DNA of 64,000 nt from Halomonas litopenaei (GCF_003045775.1 NZ_PXNS01000001.1:558001-622000), one strand, 5' to 3'; shown: positions 1 through 9,580, counted from the stretch's first letter. Notes: generated by a model from the sequence alone, not told the origin. Made by a program: numbers and translations.

Positions 1-342
1 GATGGGCTCTCCGTTCGCGATGACGGTGGCGTCGAGGCGCATCGCTCCATGTCGCGTTCCTTGGACGTAGTCAGCTGAGTCGGCAGGGGGCAACGATCCT
101 TACACATTTTTTTAAGAAGATGCCACCGGGCGGGCTTGGCCGGATCGAGACTGGTCGGAGTCAGGCTGGGTAGCAGCGTCGCCTTGCTCGGGTGGTTCTG
201 GTAAACTGCGCCCCTTCCCGTGTCTCCACTACATCATGACAGCGCCAGGCTAACGCCTCCCGGTGCGCTGCTGTCGTGGAGAAACGGTCGGCCCTGGGCC
301 GCTTGTCGCGATATCTCACAACCACTCCCCCTGGACCGCCTC
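1..342. other. Left-edge non-coding region
   Basis: No gene can be firmly supported here. On the minus strand an ATG at 42 opens a 14-codon frame (MRLDATVIANGEPI) that runs off the left edge; it may be the start of a divergent gene, but it is too short to judge. The region before the SulP gene has a short run of T around 106-113 and no clear promoter. An upstream GTG at 220 is in frame with SulP, but the residues it would add do not look like a transporter N-terminus. Confidence 0.3.
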
Positions 343-1845
343 ATGATGCGATCGATCAAGCAAGACTGGTTTTCCAATATTAGGGGCGACGTGCTGTCCG
401 GCATCGTCGTGGCCCTGGCGTTGATTCCGGAGGCCATCGCCTTCTCCATCATCGCAGGTGTCGATCCCAAGATTGGCCTCTACGCCTCCTTCTCCATGGC
501 GGTGATCATTGCCTTCGCCGGGGGCCGGCCGGGGATGATCTCTGCCGCCACCGGCGCCATGGCACTGTTGATGGTGACCCTGGTCAAGGAGCACGGACTT
601 CAATATCTGCTGGCCGCGACCCTGCTGACCGGGGTACTGCAGATCATCGCCGGCTATCTGCGCCTGGCCGACCTGATGCGTTTCGTCTCGCGCTCGGTGG
701 TGACCGGCTTCGTCAACGCCCTGGCGATCCTGATCTTCATGGCCCAGCTGCCCGAGCTGACCAACGTCACCTGGCACGTCTACGCGATGACCGCGGCGGG
801 TCTCGGCATCATCTATCTGTTCCCCTACGTGCCCAGGATCGGCAAGCTGCTGCCGTCCCCGCTGGTGTGCATCCTGGTGCTGACCGGCGTCTACCTGGCG
901 ACCGGCATGGACATCCGCACCGTCGGTGACATGGGCGAGCTGCCCGATACCCTGCCGATGTTCCTGTGGCCTGACGTGCCGCTGAATCTCGAGACCCTCG
1001 GCATCATCTTCCCCTATGCGGTCATGCTGACCGTGGTCGGTCTGCTCGAATCGATGATGACCGCCACTATCGTCGACGATCTGACCGATACCTCCAGCGA
1101 CAAGAACCGCGAGTGCAAGGGCCAGGGTCTGGCCAACATCGGTACCGGTCTGCTTGGCGGCATGGCGGGCTGCGCGATGATTGGCCAGTCGGTGATCAAC
1201 ATCAAGTCCGGCGGGCGTGGACGCCTGTCTACCCTGCTGGCGGGGGTCTTCCTGCTGCTGATGGTGGTGTTCCTGTCGGACTGGGTCTCGCGCATCCCCA
1301 TGGCGGCGCTGGTGGCGGTGATGATCATGGTGTCCATCGGTACCTTCAGCTGGAGTTCGCTGCGCGACCTCAAGAAGCACCCGATGTCCACCAATGTGGT
1401 GATGATCGCCACCGTGGCGGTAGTGGTGTGGACCCACAACCTGGCGATCGGTGTGTTCGTCGGTGTGCTGATCGCCGCGCTCAACTTCGCCAACAAGGTC
1501 GGCAACTTCCTGTACATCGCCAGTGACGAGCTGGAACAGCAAGAGGAGCTTGGCAAGGGACGGCGCTACCGCGTGGTCGGCCAGGTGTTCTTCGCCTCGT
1601 CTCAGCGTTTCTCCGCCGCCTTCGACTTCAAGGAAAGCGTCGAGAAGGTGGTCATCGACCTGTCACGTGCCCACTTCTGGGACATCACCGCGGTCCAGGC
1701 GCTGGACATGGTGGTGATCAAGTTCCGCCGTGAGGGCACCGACGTCGAGCTGATCGGGCTCAACGAGGCCAGCGCCACCATCGTCGATCGCTACGCCATC
1801 CACGATAACCCGGCGGCGGTGGAAAAGCTGATGGGTGGTCACTGA
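343..1845 (+). CDS. SulP family inorganic anion transporter with STAS domain
   Basis: Inner-membrane permease of the SulP family, which moves sulfate, bicarbonate or similar anions. The N-terminus has the hallmark [19 protein letters not shown] and GLYASF segments, followed by about ten hydrophobic helices. The last ~100 residues form a cytoplasmic STAS domain ([20 protein letters not shown]). I start it at the ATG at 343, giving 500 aa beginning [20 protein letters not shown], because family members begin this way; no strong ribosome site is visible, and a GTG at 220 would add 41 atypical residues. The substrate cannot be read from sequence. It lies upstream of a universal stress gene but the 180-nt gap argues against tight coupling. 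Confidence 0.9.
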   Translation: MMRSIKQDWFSNIRGDVLSGIVVALALIPEAIAFSIIAGVDPKIGLYASFSMAVIIAFAGGRPGMISAATGAMALLMVTLVKEHGLQYLLAATLLTGVLQIIAGYLRLADLMRFVSRSVVTGFVNALAILIFMAQLPELTNVTWHVYAMTAAGLGIIYLFPYVPRIGKLLPSPLVCILVLTGVYLATGMDIRTVGDMGELPDTLPMFLWPDVPLNLETLGIIFPYAVMLTVVGLLESMMTATIVDDLTDTSSDKNRECKGQGLANIGTGLLGGMAGCAMIGQSVINIKSGGRGRLSTLLAGVFLLLMVVFLSDWVSRIPMAALVAVMIMVSIGTFSWSSLRDLKKHPMSTNVVMIATVAVVVWTHNLAIGVFVGVLIAALNFANKVGNFLYIASDELEQQEELGKGRRYRVVGQVFFASSQRFSAAFDFKESVEKVVIDLSRAHFWDITAVQALDMVVIKFRREGTDVELIGLNEASATIVDRYAIHDNPAAVEKLMGGH

Positions 1846-1932
1846 GGCAGGCGCCGAAGATGTGACGGGTGTGTGCCAGTTGGTGTAGAACTGGAGGTAA
1901 CACCCGGATCGGGCTAGACAACAGGTCTGAGG

Positions 1933-1955
1933 GTCGCGCCCCGCTCGGGCGCGAC
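1933..1955. other. GC-rich hairpin downstream of the SulP gene
   Basis: GTCGCGCCC and GGGCGCGAC form a perfect 9-bp stem with a 5-nt loop. There is no T tract on either side, so it is a weak candidate terminator or processing hairpin for the SulP transcript. Confidence 0.35.
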
Positions 1956-2028
1956 GACAAGGCCACAATCGATGGAACGCGACGTCTGAGGACGCGCGTT
2001 CGCCCCCAACGCCAGGCAGGACGATTTC

Positions 2029-2883
2029 ATGACAGAACAGGTGATGGCCGCCATCGACGGGTCCCCGTTTTCCGAAGGGGTCTGCGACTCTGCCGCCTGG
2101 GCCAGTCAGGCCCTCGATGCGCCGCTGACGTTTCTTCACGTGGTGGATAACCACCCCCAGACCGCCGAGGCCGATCTGTCCGGTAACCTGGGACTCGGCG
2201 CCAGGGAGCACCTGCTCGAGGAGCTGGCCAGTCTCGATGAGCGGCGGGCCAAGGTCGCCCAGGAGCACGGCCGCCTGATGCTCAAGGCGGCCAAGGATCG
2301 CGCCAGCGCCAGTGGTGTTGATGACCTGCATTGCCGACAGCGCAACGGCACCCTGGTGGAGACACTGCTGGAGCTGGAAGACGAGATCCGCCTGCTGGTG
2401 ATCGGCAAGCGGGGCGAGAGCGCCCAGCAGGCCAGCGAGCACCTGGGCTCGAATCTCGAGCGGGTGGTCCGCGGTCTGCATCGGCCGATTCTGATGGTAC
2501 CGGAGAGCTTTACGCCGCCGACTCGGGTGATGATCGCCTTCGATGGCAGCAAGACCACCCGCAAGGGCGTCGAGCTGCTGGCCAGGAGCCCGCTGTTCAA
2601 GGGGATCGCCTGTCACGTGGTGATGGTCGGCGCCGATACCGGTGATAACCGCACCCAGCTGGAGTGGGCGCTGGACAGCCTCAAGGGCGCCGGTCACGAG
2701 GCCCAGGGCGAGATTCGCGCCGGAGAGGTCGAGGAGACCCTGCGCGCCTACCAGAAGGACCACGCCATCGAGATGGTGGTGATGGGAGCCTATGGCCACT
2801 CGCGGATTCGCCATCTGCTGGTGGGCAGCACCACCACCAGTGTGCTCAGGCGCACCTCGCTGCCGGTGCTGCTGCTGCGCTGA
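2029..2883 (+). CDS. Universal stress protein, tandem UspA domains
   Basis: A 284-aa protein made of two UspA domains (about residues 1-150 and 160-284). The second carries the nucleotide-binding signature G-2x-G-9x-G-S in GAYGHSRIRHLLVGS; the first has a near match with ten residues in the last spacing (GKRG...HLGS). Each half begins with the usual beta strand and Asp (VMAAIDGS, VMIAFDGS). Tandem Usp proteins act in the cytoplasm in stress survival, often binding ATP. It is followed by a strong terminator, so it seems to be transcribed alone or with the SulP gene. Confidence 0.9.
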   Translation: MTEQVMAAIDGSPFSEGVCDSAAWASQALDAPLTFLHVVDNHPQTAEADLSGNLGLGAREHLLEELASLDERRAKVAQEHGRLMLKAAKDRASASGVDDLHCRQRNGTLVETLLELEDEIRLLVIGKRGESAQQASEHLGSNLERVVRGLHRPILMVPESFTPPTRVMIAFDGSKTTRKGVELLARSPLFKGIACHVVMVGADTGDNRTQLEWALDSLKGAGHEAQGEIRAGEVEETLRAYQKDHAIEMVVMGAYGHSRIRHLLVGSTTTSVLRRTSLPVLLLR

Positions 2884-2917
2884 CGAGGCTGAGCCGACAT
2901 CGACATCGACACGACAT

Positions 2918-2962
2918 CGACCCGCCGCCGAATCCTGTTCGGCGGCGGGTCGTTTCTTTTTT
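2918..2962 (+). terminator. Rho-independent terminator of the Usp gene
   Basis: A perfect 15-bp stem (2918-2932 with 2938-2952), loop TCCTG, followed by TTTCTTTTTT. It sits between the Usp stop and the convergent end of the DoxX gene. Confidence 0.9.
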
Positions 2963-2966
2963 GCGT

Positions 2967-3467
2967 CTATGCGTCGTCGGCGCGGTCCTGCTGTGGCGTC
3001 ATCGGTTCGCGACCTTTGCCTTTCATCCTGCACAGCAGCCACTCCAGCGAGAGACAGCCGCCGCCGCGCAGGATCAGGGTGGCGAGGCTCGCCGCCCAGA
3101 GTCCGTGGGTGACCCAGGCCTCGGGATAGACGAAGGTCTGGATCACCAGGGTCATGATCAGTAGACCCAGGGCTGCAAGTCGCGTGGCAAGCCCCGCCCA
3201 CAGCAGCAGCGACAGCGAGAACTCGGCGAGTGTTGCCAGGTAGGCGGCCAGCACCGGCGAAATCAACGGCAGGGCGTATTCGTGCTCGAACAGGAAGAAG
3301 GTGCTGTCGGCGATACCGAACCCTTCCACCTTGGTCAGCGCCGACAGAAAGAACACGGCGCCGAGTACCAGGCGCATCAACGCCAGCACCAGGTCCAGCG
3401 AACGACGCTCGAGCCAGGGGCAGAGTCGCCCGTAGTAGGTGTCCAGCAGGTTTGTCATCGGTGTCAT
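2967..3467 (-). CDS. DoxX family membrane protein of the bufferin operon
   Basis: A 166-aa protein with four predicted membrane helices and the DoxX pattern ([42 protein letters not shown]). DoxX proteins are often encoded at the end of DUF2282-DUF692-DUF2063 operons and are suspected to support redox or quinone-linked steps, though the exact role is not settled. The ATG overlaps the stop of the DUF2063 gene by 4 nt, so it is the last gene of the operon. A second ATG three codons in could also serve. Confidence 0.85.
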   Translation of the reverse strand: MTPMTNLLDTYYGRLCPWLERRSLDLVLALMRLVLGAVFFLSALTKVEGFGIADSTFFLFEHEYALPLISPVLAAYLATLAEFSLSLLLWAGLATRLAALGLLIMTLVIQTFVYPEAWVTHGLWAASLATLILRGGGCLSLEWLLCRMKGKGREPMTPQQDRADDA

Positions 3468-4228
3468 GGGGTGCCTCGTAGCAAAGTGGGGGCGGGGTCC
3501 AGTACCGCGAGCGCGCCATGGCCGACCAGGGTGCCCAGGGCGTGGCCGAGCGCATCCTCTGCCACGCCGCTGTCGGCCAGTTCGCCCAGCGCCTGGGACA
3601 GCGAGGTCGGTGTGTCCAGCAAGCCGTATAACGCTGCGCTTGCCGCATCGAGTGGCCTAAGCCTGACCTGGCGACCCGAGCGGATCACCAGCCAGTGGCC
3701 GGCGCCTCGCTCGCCCAGGGGGGCGCCACCCTCTCCGCTCTCCAGCGCCTGCCACAGGGCTTCGACGTCATGTTGGCAACGGATGGTCCGGCTGGCCGGA
3801 CGGGCCTGGACGAGCCGCTGGTCGTCAAGGACGGCGCCGATATCGGACGCCTCCAGCGGCACTGCCTCGGCTGCGTGACTGACCTGAAGCCGGGCGTGCT
3901 CGAGTCGCGCGATATCGGCGACGAAGCGATAGGGCGCAAGCGCCGGTGCGCGCGCCAGAGCGTCGGCAAAGCCCCGGCCGTAGCGGCTGAGTCGAGGGTC
4001 CTGCGGGGGGCTTGTGGCCGCGTAGCTTGCGGCCTCGGCACTGAAGCAGCCCTCGCCCAGCAGGGTCAGGGTATGGGGAAAGGCTTCCTTCAGGGCCTCG
4101 ATCAGGCTTGAGCGAATATTGTTGCGGTAGACGTCGAGCCCGGCCTTGTGGCCGAGCTGTGGTGGCGTCGCCTGGGGGCGATGCATGGCATCGATGAAGC
4201 TGCGCTGCCAATCGAGCAGGCCGCTCAT
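3464..4228 (-). CDS. bufC1: DUF2063 family protein, MNIO partner (BufC/HvfC-like)
   Basis: A 254-aa protein beginning [16 protein letters not shown], with the DUF2063 features [30 protein letters not shown] and a C-terminal winged-helix-like half. In RiPP systems this family is the precursor-recognition partner of the DUF692 oxygenase. The start at 4228 is preceded by GGGAG and overlaps the DUF692 stop by 4 nt; an upstream in-frame extension has no coding character. Older annotations call this family a putative DNA-binding domain; the operon makes a peptide-binding role more likely. Confidence 0.85.
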   Translation of the reverse strand: MSGLLDWQRSFIDAMHRPQATPPQLGHKAGLDVYRNNIRSSLIEALKEAFPHTLTLLGEGCFSAEAASYAATSPPQDPRLSRYGRGFADALARAPALAPYRFVADIARLEHARLQVSHAAEAVPLEASDIGAVLDDQRLVQARPASRTIRCQHDVEALWQALESGEGGAPLGERGAGHWLVIRSGRQVRLRPLDAASAALYGLLDTPTSLSQALGELADSGVAEDALGHALGTLVGHGALAVLDPAPTLLRGTP

Positions 4229-5259
4229 GGCGCTCTCCCTGTGGCTTGCGCCGAGGCGCTGGCTGCCAGGGCGGTGCTCGCATCGGCGCCGGGGCCATGG
4301 GCTGCATGCTGATGCCGGCGTGCCAGGTCGACCTCCTGCATCCAGCGCTCTAGCGTCGGCACCCGGTTGTCCCACTCGATCAGTGTGGGCAGGCCGGGAC
4401 GCCGGGCGAGCACCTGGCGGTAGCGCTGCCACACCGGCTCACTGACGGCGCTGCCATGGTCGTCGATGTACAGCTCGCCGGCGGCATCGAGGCTGTGGCC
4501 GGCCAGGTGCCATTCGCCGACGGCGGCCCAGGGCACCTCGTCCAGATAGGCATCCAGGTCGCGTCCCAGATTGGCGGCGCTGATATAGGCGTTGTTGACG
4601 TCGAACAAGAGCCCACAGCCGGTCATTTCCACCAGCCGCTGGAGGAACTCGGTCTCGCTGAAGCGATTGTCGAGGCTGACGTAGAGGCTCGGGTTCTCCA
4701 CCAGCAGGCGGCGGCCGAGACGGTCCTGGGTGCGTGCGATATTGTCGCCGAGGACGCGCAGCGATTCCTCGGTCAGCGGCACCGGCAGCAGGTCGTTGTA
4801 GCTGTGGCCATCAAGACGGCTCCAGGCCAGGTGCTCGGAGACCAGCGCGGGGTTCAGGTGATCGACCAGGCGTGCAAGACGTTCCAGATGGGCCGGGTCG
4901 ATGCCCTCGGCACTGCCCAGCGACAGGCCGACGCCGTGGACCGAGAGCGGGTAGCAGCGTGCCAGTTCATCGAGTCGATCCTGAAGGGGCCCGCCGGCGT
5001 TCATGTAGTTCTCGGCGTGCAGTTCGAGAAAGTCCGGGGCCTGGGCCGACTGGGCTGAGTGAACCGAGTGAGCCAGATGGACCAGCGCCTGCATATGCTG
5101 AAACTTGAGGCCGATACCGACCGCATTGGCCGCCATTGGCTGTGGCGCCGGCAAGGACGCCGAGACGGGCGTCTCGAGCGACTCGCGTGGAAGGCTGGAT
5201 GACAGGGAAGAGGGCATGGGCGATTCGCTATGGCTTGAGGCTTGGCGTGTAAACGTCAC
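4225..5259 (-). CDS. bufB1: DUF692 multinuclear non-heme iron oxygenase (MNIO), BufB/HvfB-like
   Basis: A 344-aa TIM-barrel-type protein with the DUF692 motif series: ELHAENYMN, SVHGVGLSLGS, SEHLAWSR, LLVENPSLY, LLFDVNNAYI, GEWHLAGH, IDDHG and IEWDNRVP. The conserved His, Glu and Asp residues in these motifs are the iron ligands in characterised MNIOs, which convert cysteines of a precursor peptide into metal-binding heterocycles. The start is uncertain: a GTG at 5259 has GGAGG 13 nt upstream, while ATG codons at 5217 and 5136 would remove a poorly conserved Ser/Pro-rich leader. The precursor gene lies 39 nt upstream. Confidence 0.88.
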   Translation of the reverse strand: MTFTRQASSHSESPMPSSLSSSLPRESLETPVSASLPAPQPMAANAVGIGLKFQHMQALVHLAHSVHSAQSAQAPDFLELHAENYMNAGGPLQDRLDELARCYPLSVHGVGLSLGSAEGIDPAHLERLARLVDHLNPALVSEHLAWSRLDGHSYNDLLPVPLTEESLRVLGDNIARTQDRLGRRLLVENPSLYVSLDNRFSETEFLQRLVEMTGCGLLFDVNNAYISAANLGRDLDAYLDEVPWAAVGEWHLAGHSLDAAGELYIDDHGSAVSEPVWQRYRQVLARRPGLPTLIEWDNRVPTLERWMQEVDLARRHQHAAHGPGADASTALAASASAQATGRAP

Positions 5260-5298
5260 GGGAAGGCCGTAGCCTCCCCGTGGCGCCAGTGCTCTGGC

Positions 5299-5577
5299 TC
5301 AGGGGCGCTCGACCTCGCTCAGGCTGCCATTGCCGTGGGGCGTTTCGATATCGGTACAGGTGCCTTCCGGGACCAGGGTCCAGGCGTTGCCCTGGTAGTC
5401 GACGGTAGAGGTGCCGGCGCAGGTGGTGCCTGGCCCTGCCTTGCAGTCGTTCTCTCCGGCCAGGGCGACGCCGTAACACTTTTCCATGTCGCCATCGGCG
5501 GCCTGGACGGTGGCGATGGCGCCGGCTTGCGCCAGGGCGGTGGACAGCACGGCGGCCATCATGACGGAACGTTTCAT
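5299..5577 (-). CDS. bufA1: DUF2282 bufferin-type precursor peptide
   Basis: A 92-aa exported peptide. The signal peptide [19 protein letters not shown]...VQA is followed by a short mature part with four cysteines (C34, C45, C53, C74) in the DUF2282 pattern [28 protein letters not shown] and VPEGTC. In the bufferin family these cysteines are the targets of the DUF692 enzyme, and the modified peptide chelates copper in the periplasm. The start at 5577 has GAGGG about 8 nt upstream. It is the first gene of a four-gene minus-strand operon. Confidence 0.88.
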   Translation of the reverse strand: MKRSVMMAAVLSTALAQAGAIATVQAADGDMEKCYGVALAGENDCKAGPGTTCAGTSTVDYQGNAWTLVPEGTCTDIETPHGNGSLSEVERP

Positions 5578-5817
5578 TTGCAAACCCTCATATAAACGGT
5601 TGGGCGACAGCAGGACTGTCGTGACTATGTCGCCGGGGTGAGGGATACCTGACATCGCAAAAGAGGCAAAAGCGCGACAACAGACTATCTGGCGCAGGGA
5701 GAAGTTGGCTATATTGGGCGGCTGTCTAACGTTGCAGAGAAGACACTGGTGAAGAGGTGGTCGAATCGGCTGTCTTTTCGAGATTTTTTAGAAATACCGA
5801 CTTTTTTGGAGAGAGCG

Positions 5818-6180
5818 ATGAGCATTCAGCGTCACGACACCAAGACCCGCATGAGCCGCGCCGTCATCCACCACGGTGTTGCCTACCTGTGTGGTCAGGT
5901 CGCCGGACCGGACGCCCGTCAGGGGGATATCACCGCCCAGACCACCAGCATGCTGGAGCGTGTCGATGAGCTGCTGGCCGAAGTGGGCAGCGACCGCGAG
6001 CATCTGCTGAGCGCCACCATCTACCTGCAGAACGGCGAGGACTTTGCCGCCATGAACGCGGTATGGGACGCCTGGGTGCCGGAAGGCCACGCCCCCGCCC
6101 GTACCTGCGTGTGCGCGCCGATGCCGGCCAAGGAGCTGAAGGTCGAGATCACCGTCACCGCCGCCGTCAAGGGCCTGTAA
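5818..6180 (+). CDS. RidA family protein (YoaB-like)
   Basis: A 120-aa RidA/YjgF-fold protein: [43 protein letters not shown], and [23 protein letters not shown]. The conserved Arg in PAR-CV supports imine or enamine deaminase chemistry, as in RidA, which protects PLP enzymes from reactive intermediates. The pattern is closer to the YoaB-type subgroup than to RidA itself. The start at 5818 follows GGAGAGAGCG; an upstream in-frame ATG at 5749 lacks a good ribosome site. A terminator directly follows, so it is probably monocistronic. Confidence 0.88.
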   Translation: MSIQRHDTKTRMSRAVIHHGVAYLCGQVAGPDARQGDITAQTTSMLERVDELLAEVGSDREHLLSATIYLQNGEDFAAMNAVWDAWVPEGHAPARTCVCAPMPAKELKVEITVTAAVKGL

Positions 6181-6222
6181 CAGAGCCGCAGTGACATAGC
6201 CGTTGACGTAGCCGTCCGCTCG

Positions 6223-6270
6223 AACGACAACGCCGGCCCCGTGGCCGGCGTTGTCGTTTGTGTTGTTTTT
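6223..6270 (+). terminator. Rho-independent terminator after the RidA-family gene
   Basis: A perfect 16-bp stem (6223-6238 with 6243-6258), tetraloop CCGT, then a T-rich tail ending in TTTTT at 6270. Confidence 0.88.
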
Positions 6271-6363
6271 GAGGCACTGGTCCTGGCGTCAGGATGTGCC
6301 GGATAAAGCGCGTGTGCCGCCCTTCAAGACGTCTTGTCTTCGGTGCAGGCAGGGGTCTTCCCT

Positions 6364-7872
6364 TCAGCGCAGACAGGGGTCTTCCATGGGTGGCTCACAA
6401 GGCCTCAGACGGCGAGCCAGGGCGTCGACGGCGATATTGAGCAGGGCGGTGATCACCAGCAGGGCGAAGGCCACGTCGAACATCAAGGTCTGGAAAGCGT
6501 CGTCGATATTATCGCCGAGGGTGGCGACCCCAAGCATGCCGAGCAGGGCGCTTTCGCGCAGGATCACCTCGGCGCGGTAATAGACCAGCGCCAGCATGCC
6601 CGGGTACAGCCGCGGCAACAGCTCGTAGGCCAGCCGCCCCGAGGCCGGGAGTCCCGGCATGCCGGGCTCGATGGCCTGGGCGTGGCGACATACCAGAAAG
6701 GCGATCAGGGCGCCGTTATGCAGCGCCAGGGCCAGCCAGGCCGGCAGCAGCGATGGCCCCAACAGCAACAGGAAGACGAAGGCCAGCATCAGCTCCGGGG
6801 TCGAACGCAGAAAGATCAGCAGACCCTGGCCGATGCCCTGGCTGACGCGATTGCCGAAGTGGCGCGATGCCAGGGGCCACAGCACCAGGGCGAGCAGCAG
6901 GGCGCCGACGGTGCCGAGCAGCCCCAGCAGCAGGGTATTGGCCACCGCGCCGACGAGGTCGGGCAGTTCGGCCAGCCAGCGGAGCACACCGCCGATGTCG
7001 CCCTCAAGCAAAGCGCGGGGCCAGATGTCTACGCTGACGAAGCGCCATAACAGGCCTGGGTCGATCTCGGGCCAGGGACCCAGCAGCCACACGCTGGCCA
7101 GCCCCAGCGGCAGCAGCAGGCGCCGATGGGCCCACCAGGGCAGGGTGGCGACCAGCAGGTAAAAGGCCCACAGCAGGGCGCCGGCCTCGAAGTAGCGACC
7201 CTCGCGAAAGGCGCTCTCGAGTTGGTAGCCCAGCGTCGGCAGACCGACAAAACCCAGCAGCACGCTGCTTCTGAGCGCGCACTCGAAGCGGTAGCGGGTG
7301 TAGGCGGCCAGTTGGGCGAAGGCCTGGGGCAGCTCGGTATAGGCCAGCCGGGCAAGGCGCCCGGTACCCTCGGGCAGCGCCGCCTGGGGCGCCTGGGGCG
7401 TCTGCTCGAGGATCTCGGCGTAGACCTTGGCGAAGATGCCGGCGTAGGGGATCGCCAGGGCCGCCAGGGCGGTCAGCGCGGACAACCCGAACACCTGCAG
7501 GAACAGCAGCGCCCAGAACAGCTCATGCACTGCCCGCACCGCGGCACTGGCCGCGCGCACCAGGCGTGAGCGGGCGTAGACCAGCGCCAGGGGCAGCCCC
7601 AGCACCACGCCGGCCAGGGTGCCCCAGAAGGCCACCGCGATGGTAAGGCCGATGGCCTGCAGGGGCGTCTCGATGGCGCCGAAGTCAGGCAGCGCCAGGC
7701 CCATTGCCATGCGTCCGAGTTCGCCCCAGGGATCGCGGCTCAATACTTCGAGGTCGGCCAGCGGAATCGCCAGGGCAGCCAGCACCACCAGCCACAGGCT
7801 GTGGCGTGCCAGGCGGGCACCGATACCGTCGCCGGCCAACAGGCCTGGGCGTGTCGCTTGCGCGGCGCTCAC
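6364..7872 (-). CDS. PhnE-like ABC permease, two permease domains fused
   Basis: A 502-aa inner-membrane protein containing two BPD_transp_1 permease halves. The first (about residues 60-260) has the coupling loop around LRSSVLLGFVGLPTLGYQLESAF; the second (about 300-490) has the matching loop ILRESALLGMLGVATLGDNIDDAF. Single-domain PhnE proteins are about 260-280 aa, so this is a tandem fusion that could form the whole channel. The GTG start overlaps the ATPase stop by 4 nt. It completes a substrate-binding protein, ATPase and permease operon for phosphonate, phosphite or a related oxyanion. Confidence 0.87.
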   Translation of the reverse strand: MSAAQATRPGLLAGDGIGARLARHSLWLVVLAALAIPLADLEVLSRDPWGELGRMAMGLALPDFGAIETPLQAIGLTIAVAFWGTLAGVVLGLPLALVYARSRLVRAASAAVRAVHELFWALLFLQVFGLSALTALAALAIPYAGIFAKVYAEILEQTPQAPQAALPEGTGRLARLAYTELPQAFAQLAAYTRYRFECALRSSVLLGFVGLPTLGYQLESAFREGRYFEAGALLWAFYLLVATLPWWAHRRLLLPLGLASVWLLGPWPEIDPGLLWRFVSVDIWPRALLEGDIGGVLRWLAELPDLVGAVANTLLLGLLGTVGALLLALVLWPLASRHFGNRVSQGIGQGLLIFLRSTPELMLAFVFLLLLGPSLLPAWLALALHNGALIAFLVCRHAQAIEPGMPGLPASGRLAYELLPRLYPGMLALVYYRAEVILRESALLGMLGVATLGDNIDDAFQTLMFDVAFALLVITALLNIAVDALARRLRPCEPPMEDPCLR

Positions 7873-8702
7873 GGTCGTGCCTGCTCCTCGCCGGCCTGGT
7901 GCGAGGCGTGGCGAGCGCTGGCCTCGGCCGGCGAATCGCTGTTGTCGTCGCGAGCAGGGCTGGGAGCAGCGGGAGAGGAGGCCGTGCGTGACGCACTGGG
8001 GTAGAGCGCGTCGAGATCATCGAGGCTTAGATCTTGGCTGGGCGCGTCGAGCACCACGCGACCGTCGGCCAGCCCCCAGACGCGATCGAAGTGGCTCAGC
8101 GCCAGCTCGCGCTGGTGCAGGGCCATCACCGTGGTAGCGTGCTGGGCATCGATTCGATCGAGCAGCGCCATGGCCTGGTGGGGGTCGACGCTGGCGACCG
8201 GCTCGTCACCGAGAAAGACCTGGCGGCGCTGATAGAGCGCACGGGCGATGGCGACCCGCTGGCGCTGGCCACCCGACAGCCGACCTACCGGGCGCCTGAT
8301 GGCGCCTTCGAGCCCTAGTTCAGCGCACAGACTTGCGACATCTTCCCAGGCCTGGCGCAGCGGCCTGACCAGGTTCCACAGGTTGACCAGCGCCGAGTGG
8401 CGCTCCAGCCTGCCCATGTAGACGTTATGGTAGACCGATAGCTGAGGCACCAGGCCGTGGTACTGGGGACACCAGGCGGCGTGGCGGCCAAGACGGCGGC
8501 GCAACTCCGCCAGCAGGGTGGACTTGCCGACGCCGCTTTCCCCGAGCAGGGCGACGCGCTCGCCGGGCGCAAGGCGAAGGTGGACGTCATGCAGCACCCT
8601 GTGGTCGGCGTGGCCCAGGTCGACCCCGTCGAGGATCAGTGTCGGGAAGTCACCGTGGCCGTTGTCCCGGCCGCCGGTGACCTGACGTTGGCCATCGTCC
8701 AT
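7869..8702 (-). CDS. PhnC-like ABC transporter ATP-binding protein
   Basis: A 277-aa ATPase with Walker A GESGVGKST, the signature LSGGQRQRVAIARAL, Walker B VFLGDEPVASVDP, and a switch His in MALHQ. The C-terminal ~45 residues are low-complexity Ser/Ala/Pro and add no recognised domain. The ATG overlaps the stop of the substrate-binding protein gene by 4 nt and the stop overlaps the permease start. The family (PhnC) energises uptake of phosphonates and related anions; the substrate is inferred only from family membership. Confidence 0.88.
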   Translation of the reverse strand: MDDGQRQVTGGRDNGHGDFPTLILDGVDLGHADHRVLHDVHLRLAPGERVALLGESGVGKSTLLAELRRRLGRHAAWCPQYHGLVPQLSVYHNVYMGRLERHSALVNLWNLVRPLRQAWEDVASLCAELGLEGAIRRPVGRLSGGQRQRVAIARALYQRRQVFLGDEPVASVDPHQAMALLDRIDAQHATTVMALHQRELALSHFDRVWGLADGRVVLDAPSQDLSLDDLDALYPSASRTASSPAAPSPARDDNSDSPAEASARHASHQAGEEQARP

Positions 8703-9580
8703 CAGCGCAGCAGGCCGAGGCTCTCGGCGACCGTCTCGATGGGGGCGTACATGCTGTTGTCGGCGGGAATGAAGCCGGAACGCGGGAAGCTCTCCAGCAG
8801 TTCGGGATCTTCCATCTCGAGCAGTGCCTGGCGAACCCTGTCGGTAAAGCCTTCGCCGAAGGCCTCATCGGCGTCGCCGCGCAGGGTCCACTGGTAGTCC
8901 GGGTAGCTCGGGGTAGACCAGATCACGCTGACCTTGTCGGTGTCGACATCGCCATTTTCCAGCGCCGCGTCCCACACCTTGAAATTGACCGCGCCCAGCT
9001 CGTAGGTGCCGGCCTCGACCAGGGCGATGGTGCGTGAGTGATCACCGGAGAAGCCGACCCGTGAGAACAGCTCTTCCGGCGCGGCGTCGAAGCGCTCGCG
9101 CAGGTAGTGCTCCGGCATCAGGCGACCGGAAGTGGATGTCTTGGCGCCAAAGGTGAAGGTCTTGCCCTCGATCTCTTCGGGCAGCTGGTCGGCGGCCTCG
9201 AGTCCGGTGCTGGAGTGGGCGATGAAATAGCTCTCGAAGGCCGCATCCTCGACGCCCTGGGCCAGCGCCTGGGAACCGGGCACCAGACGACGGGCCTGGA
9301 CACCGGACAGACCGCCAAACCAGGCCAGCTGAACCTGGTCGTTGCGGAAGGCGGTGACCGCCGCACCGTAGGACTTCACCGGCACGTACTCGACCTCGAC
9401 CTCGAGCGTCTCGGACAGATAGTCGGCCACCCGCGAGAAGCGCTCCACCAGACGCGATTCGTCCTCGTCGGGGATGGCGGTGAAGCGGAAGGTCTCGGTC
9501 TGGTCGGCCAGCGTCGGCAGGCTGAACAGCCCCAGGCTCAAGACGGTCAGAACGGAGGTCAGGGATGGCAGTGATCGCAT
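8702..9580 (-). CDS. PhnD-like phosphate/phosphite/phosphonate-binding protein
   Basis: A 292-aa periplasmic binding protein with signal peptide MRSLPSLTSVLTVLSLGLFSLPTLA. It has PhnD-family features: FTAIPDEDESRL, VAWFGG-like AWFGGLSGVQAR, FTFGAKTSTSGRLMPEHYL and YELGAVNFKVWD. I start it at the ATG at 9580, which has AGGAAG 5 nt upstream; a TTG at 9595 is possible. It is the first gene of the three-gene importer operon. No C-P lyase or phosphite dehydrogenase gene is nearby, so the ligand is open. Confidence 0.88.
   Translation of the reverse strand: MRSLPSLTSVLTVLSLGLFSLPTLADQTETFRFTAIPDEDESRLVERFSRVADYLSETLEVEVEYVPVKSYGAAVTAFRNDQVQLAWFGGLSGVQARRLVPGSQALAQGVEDAAFESYFIAHSSTGLEAADQLPEEIEGKTFTFGAKTSTSGRLMPEHYLRERFDAAPEELFSRVGFSGDHSRTIALVEAGTYELGAVNFKVWDAALENGDVDTDKVSVIWSTPSYPDYQWTLRGDADEAFGEGFTDRVRQALLEMEDPELLESFPRSGFIPADNSMYAPIETVAESLGLLR

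Noticed and set aside
1..42. Minus-strand open frame MRLDATVIANGEPI running off the left edge
   Set aside because: Only 14 codons are visible and another overlapping frame has a better-placed ribosome site; a gene cannot be supported.
1663..3648. 661-aa minus-strand open frame across SulP, Usp and DoxX genes
   Set aside because: It is antisense to well-supported genes and has the His/Gln/Gly/Arg-rich composition of a shadow frame in high-GC DNA.
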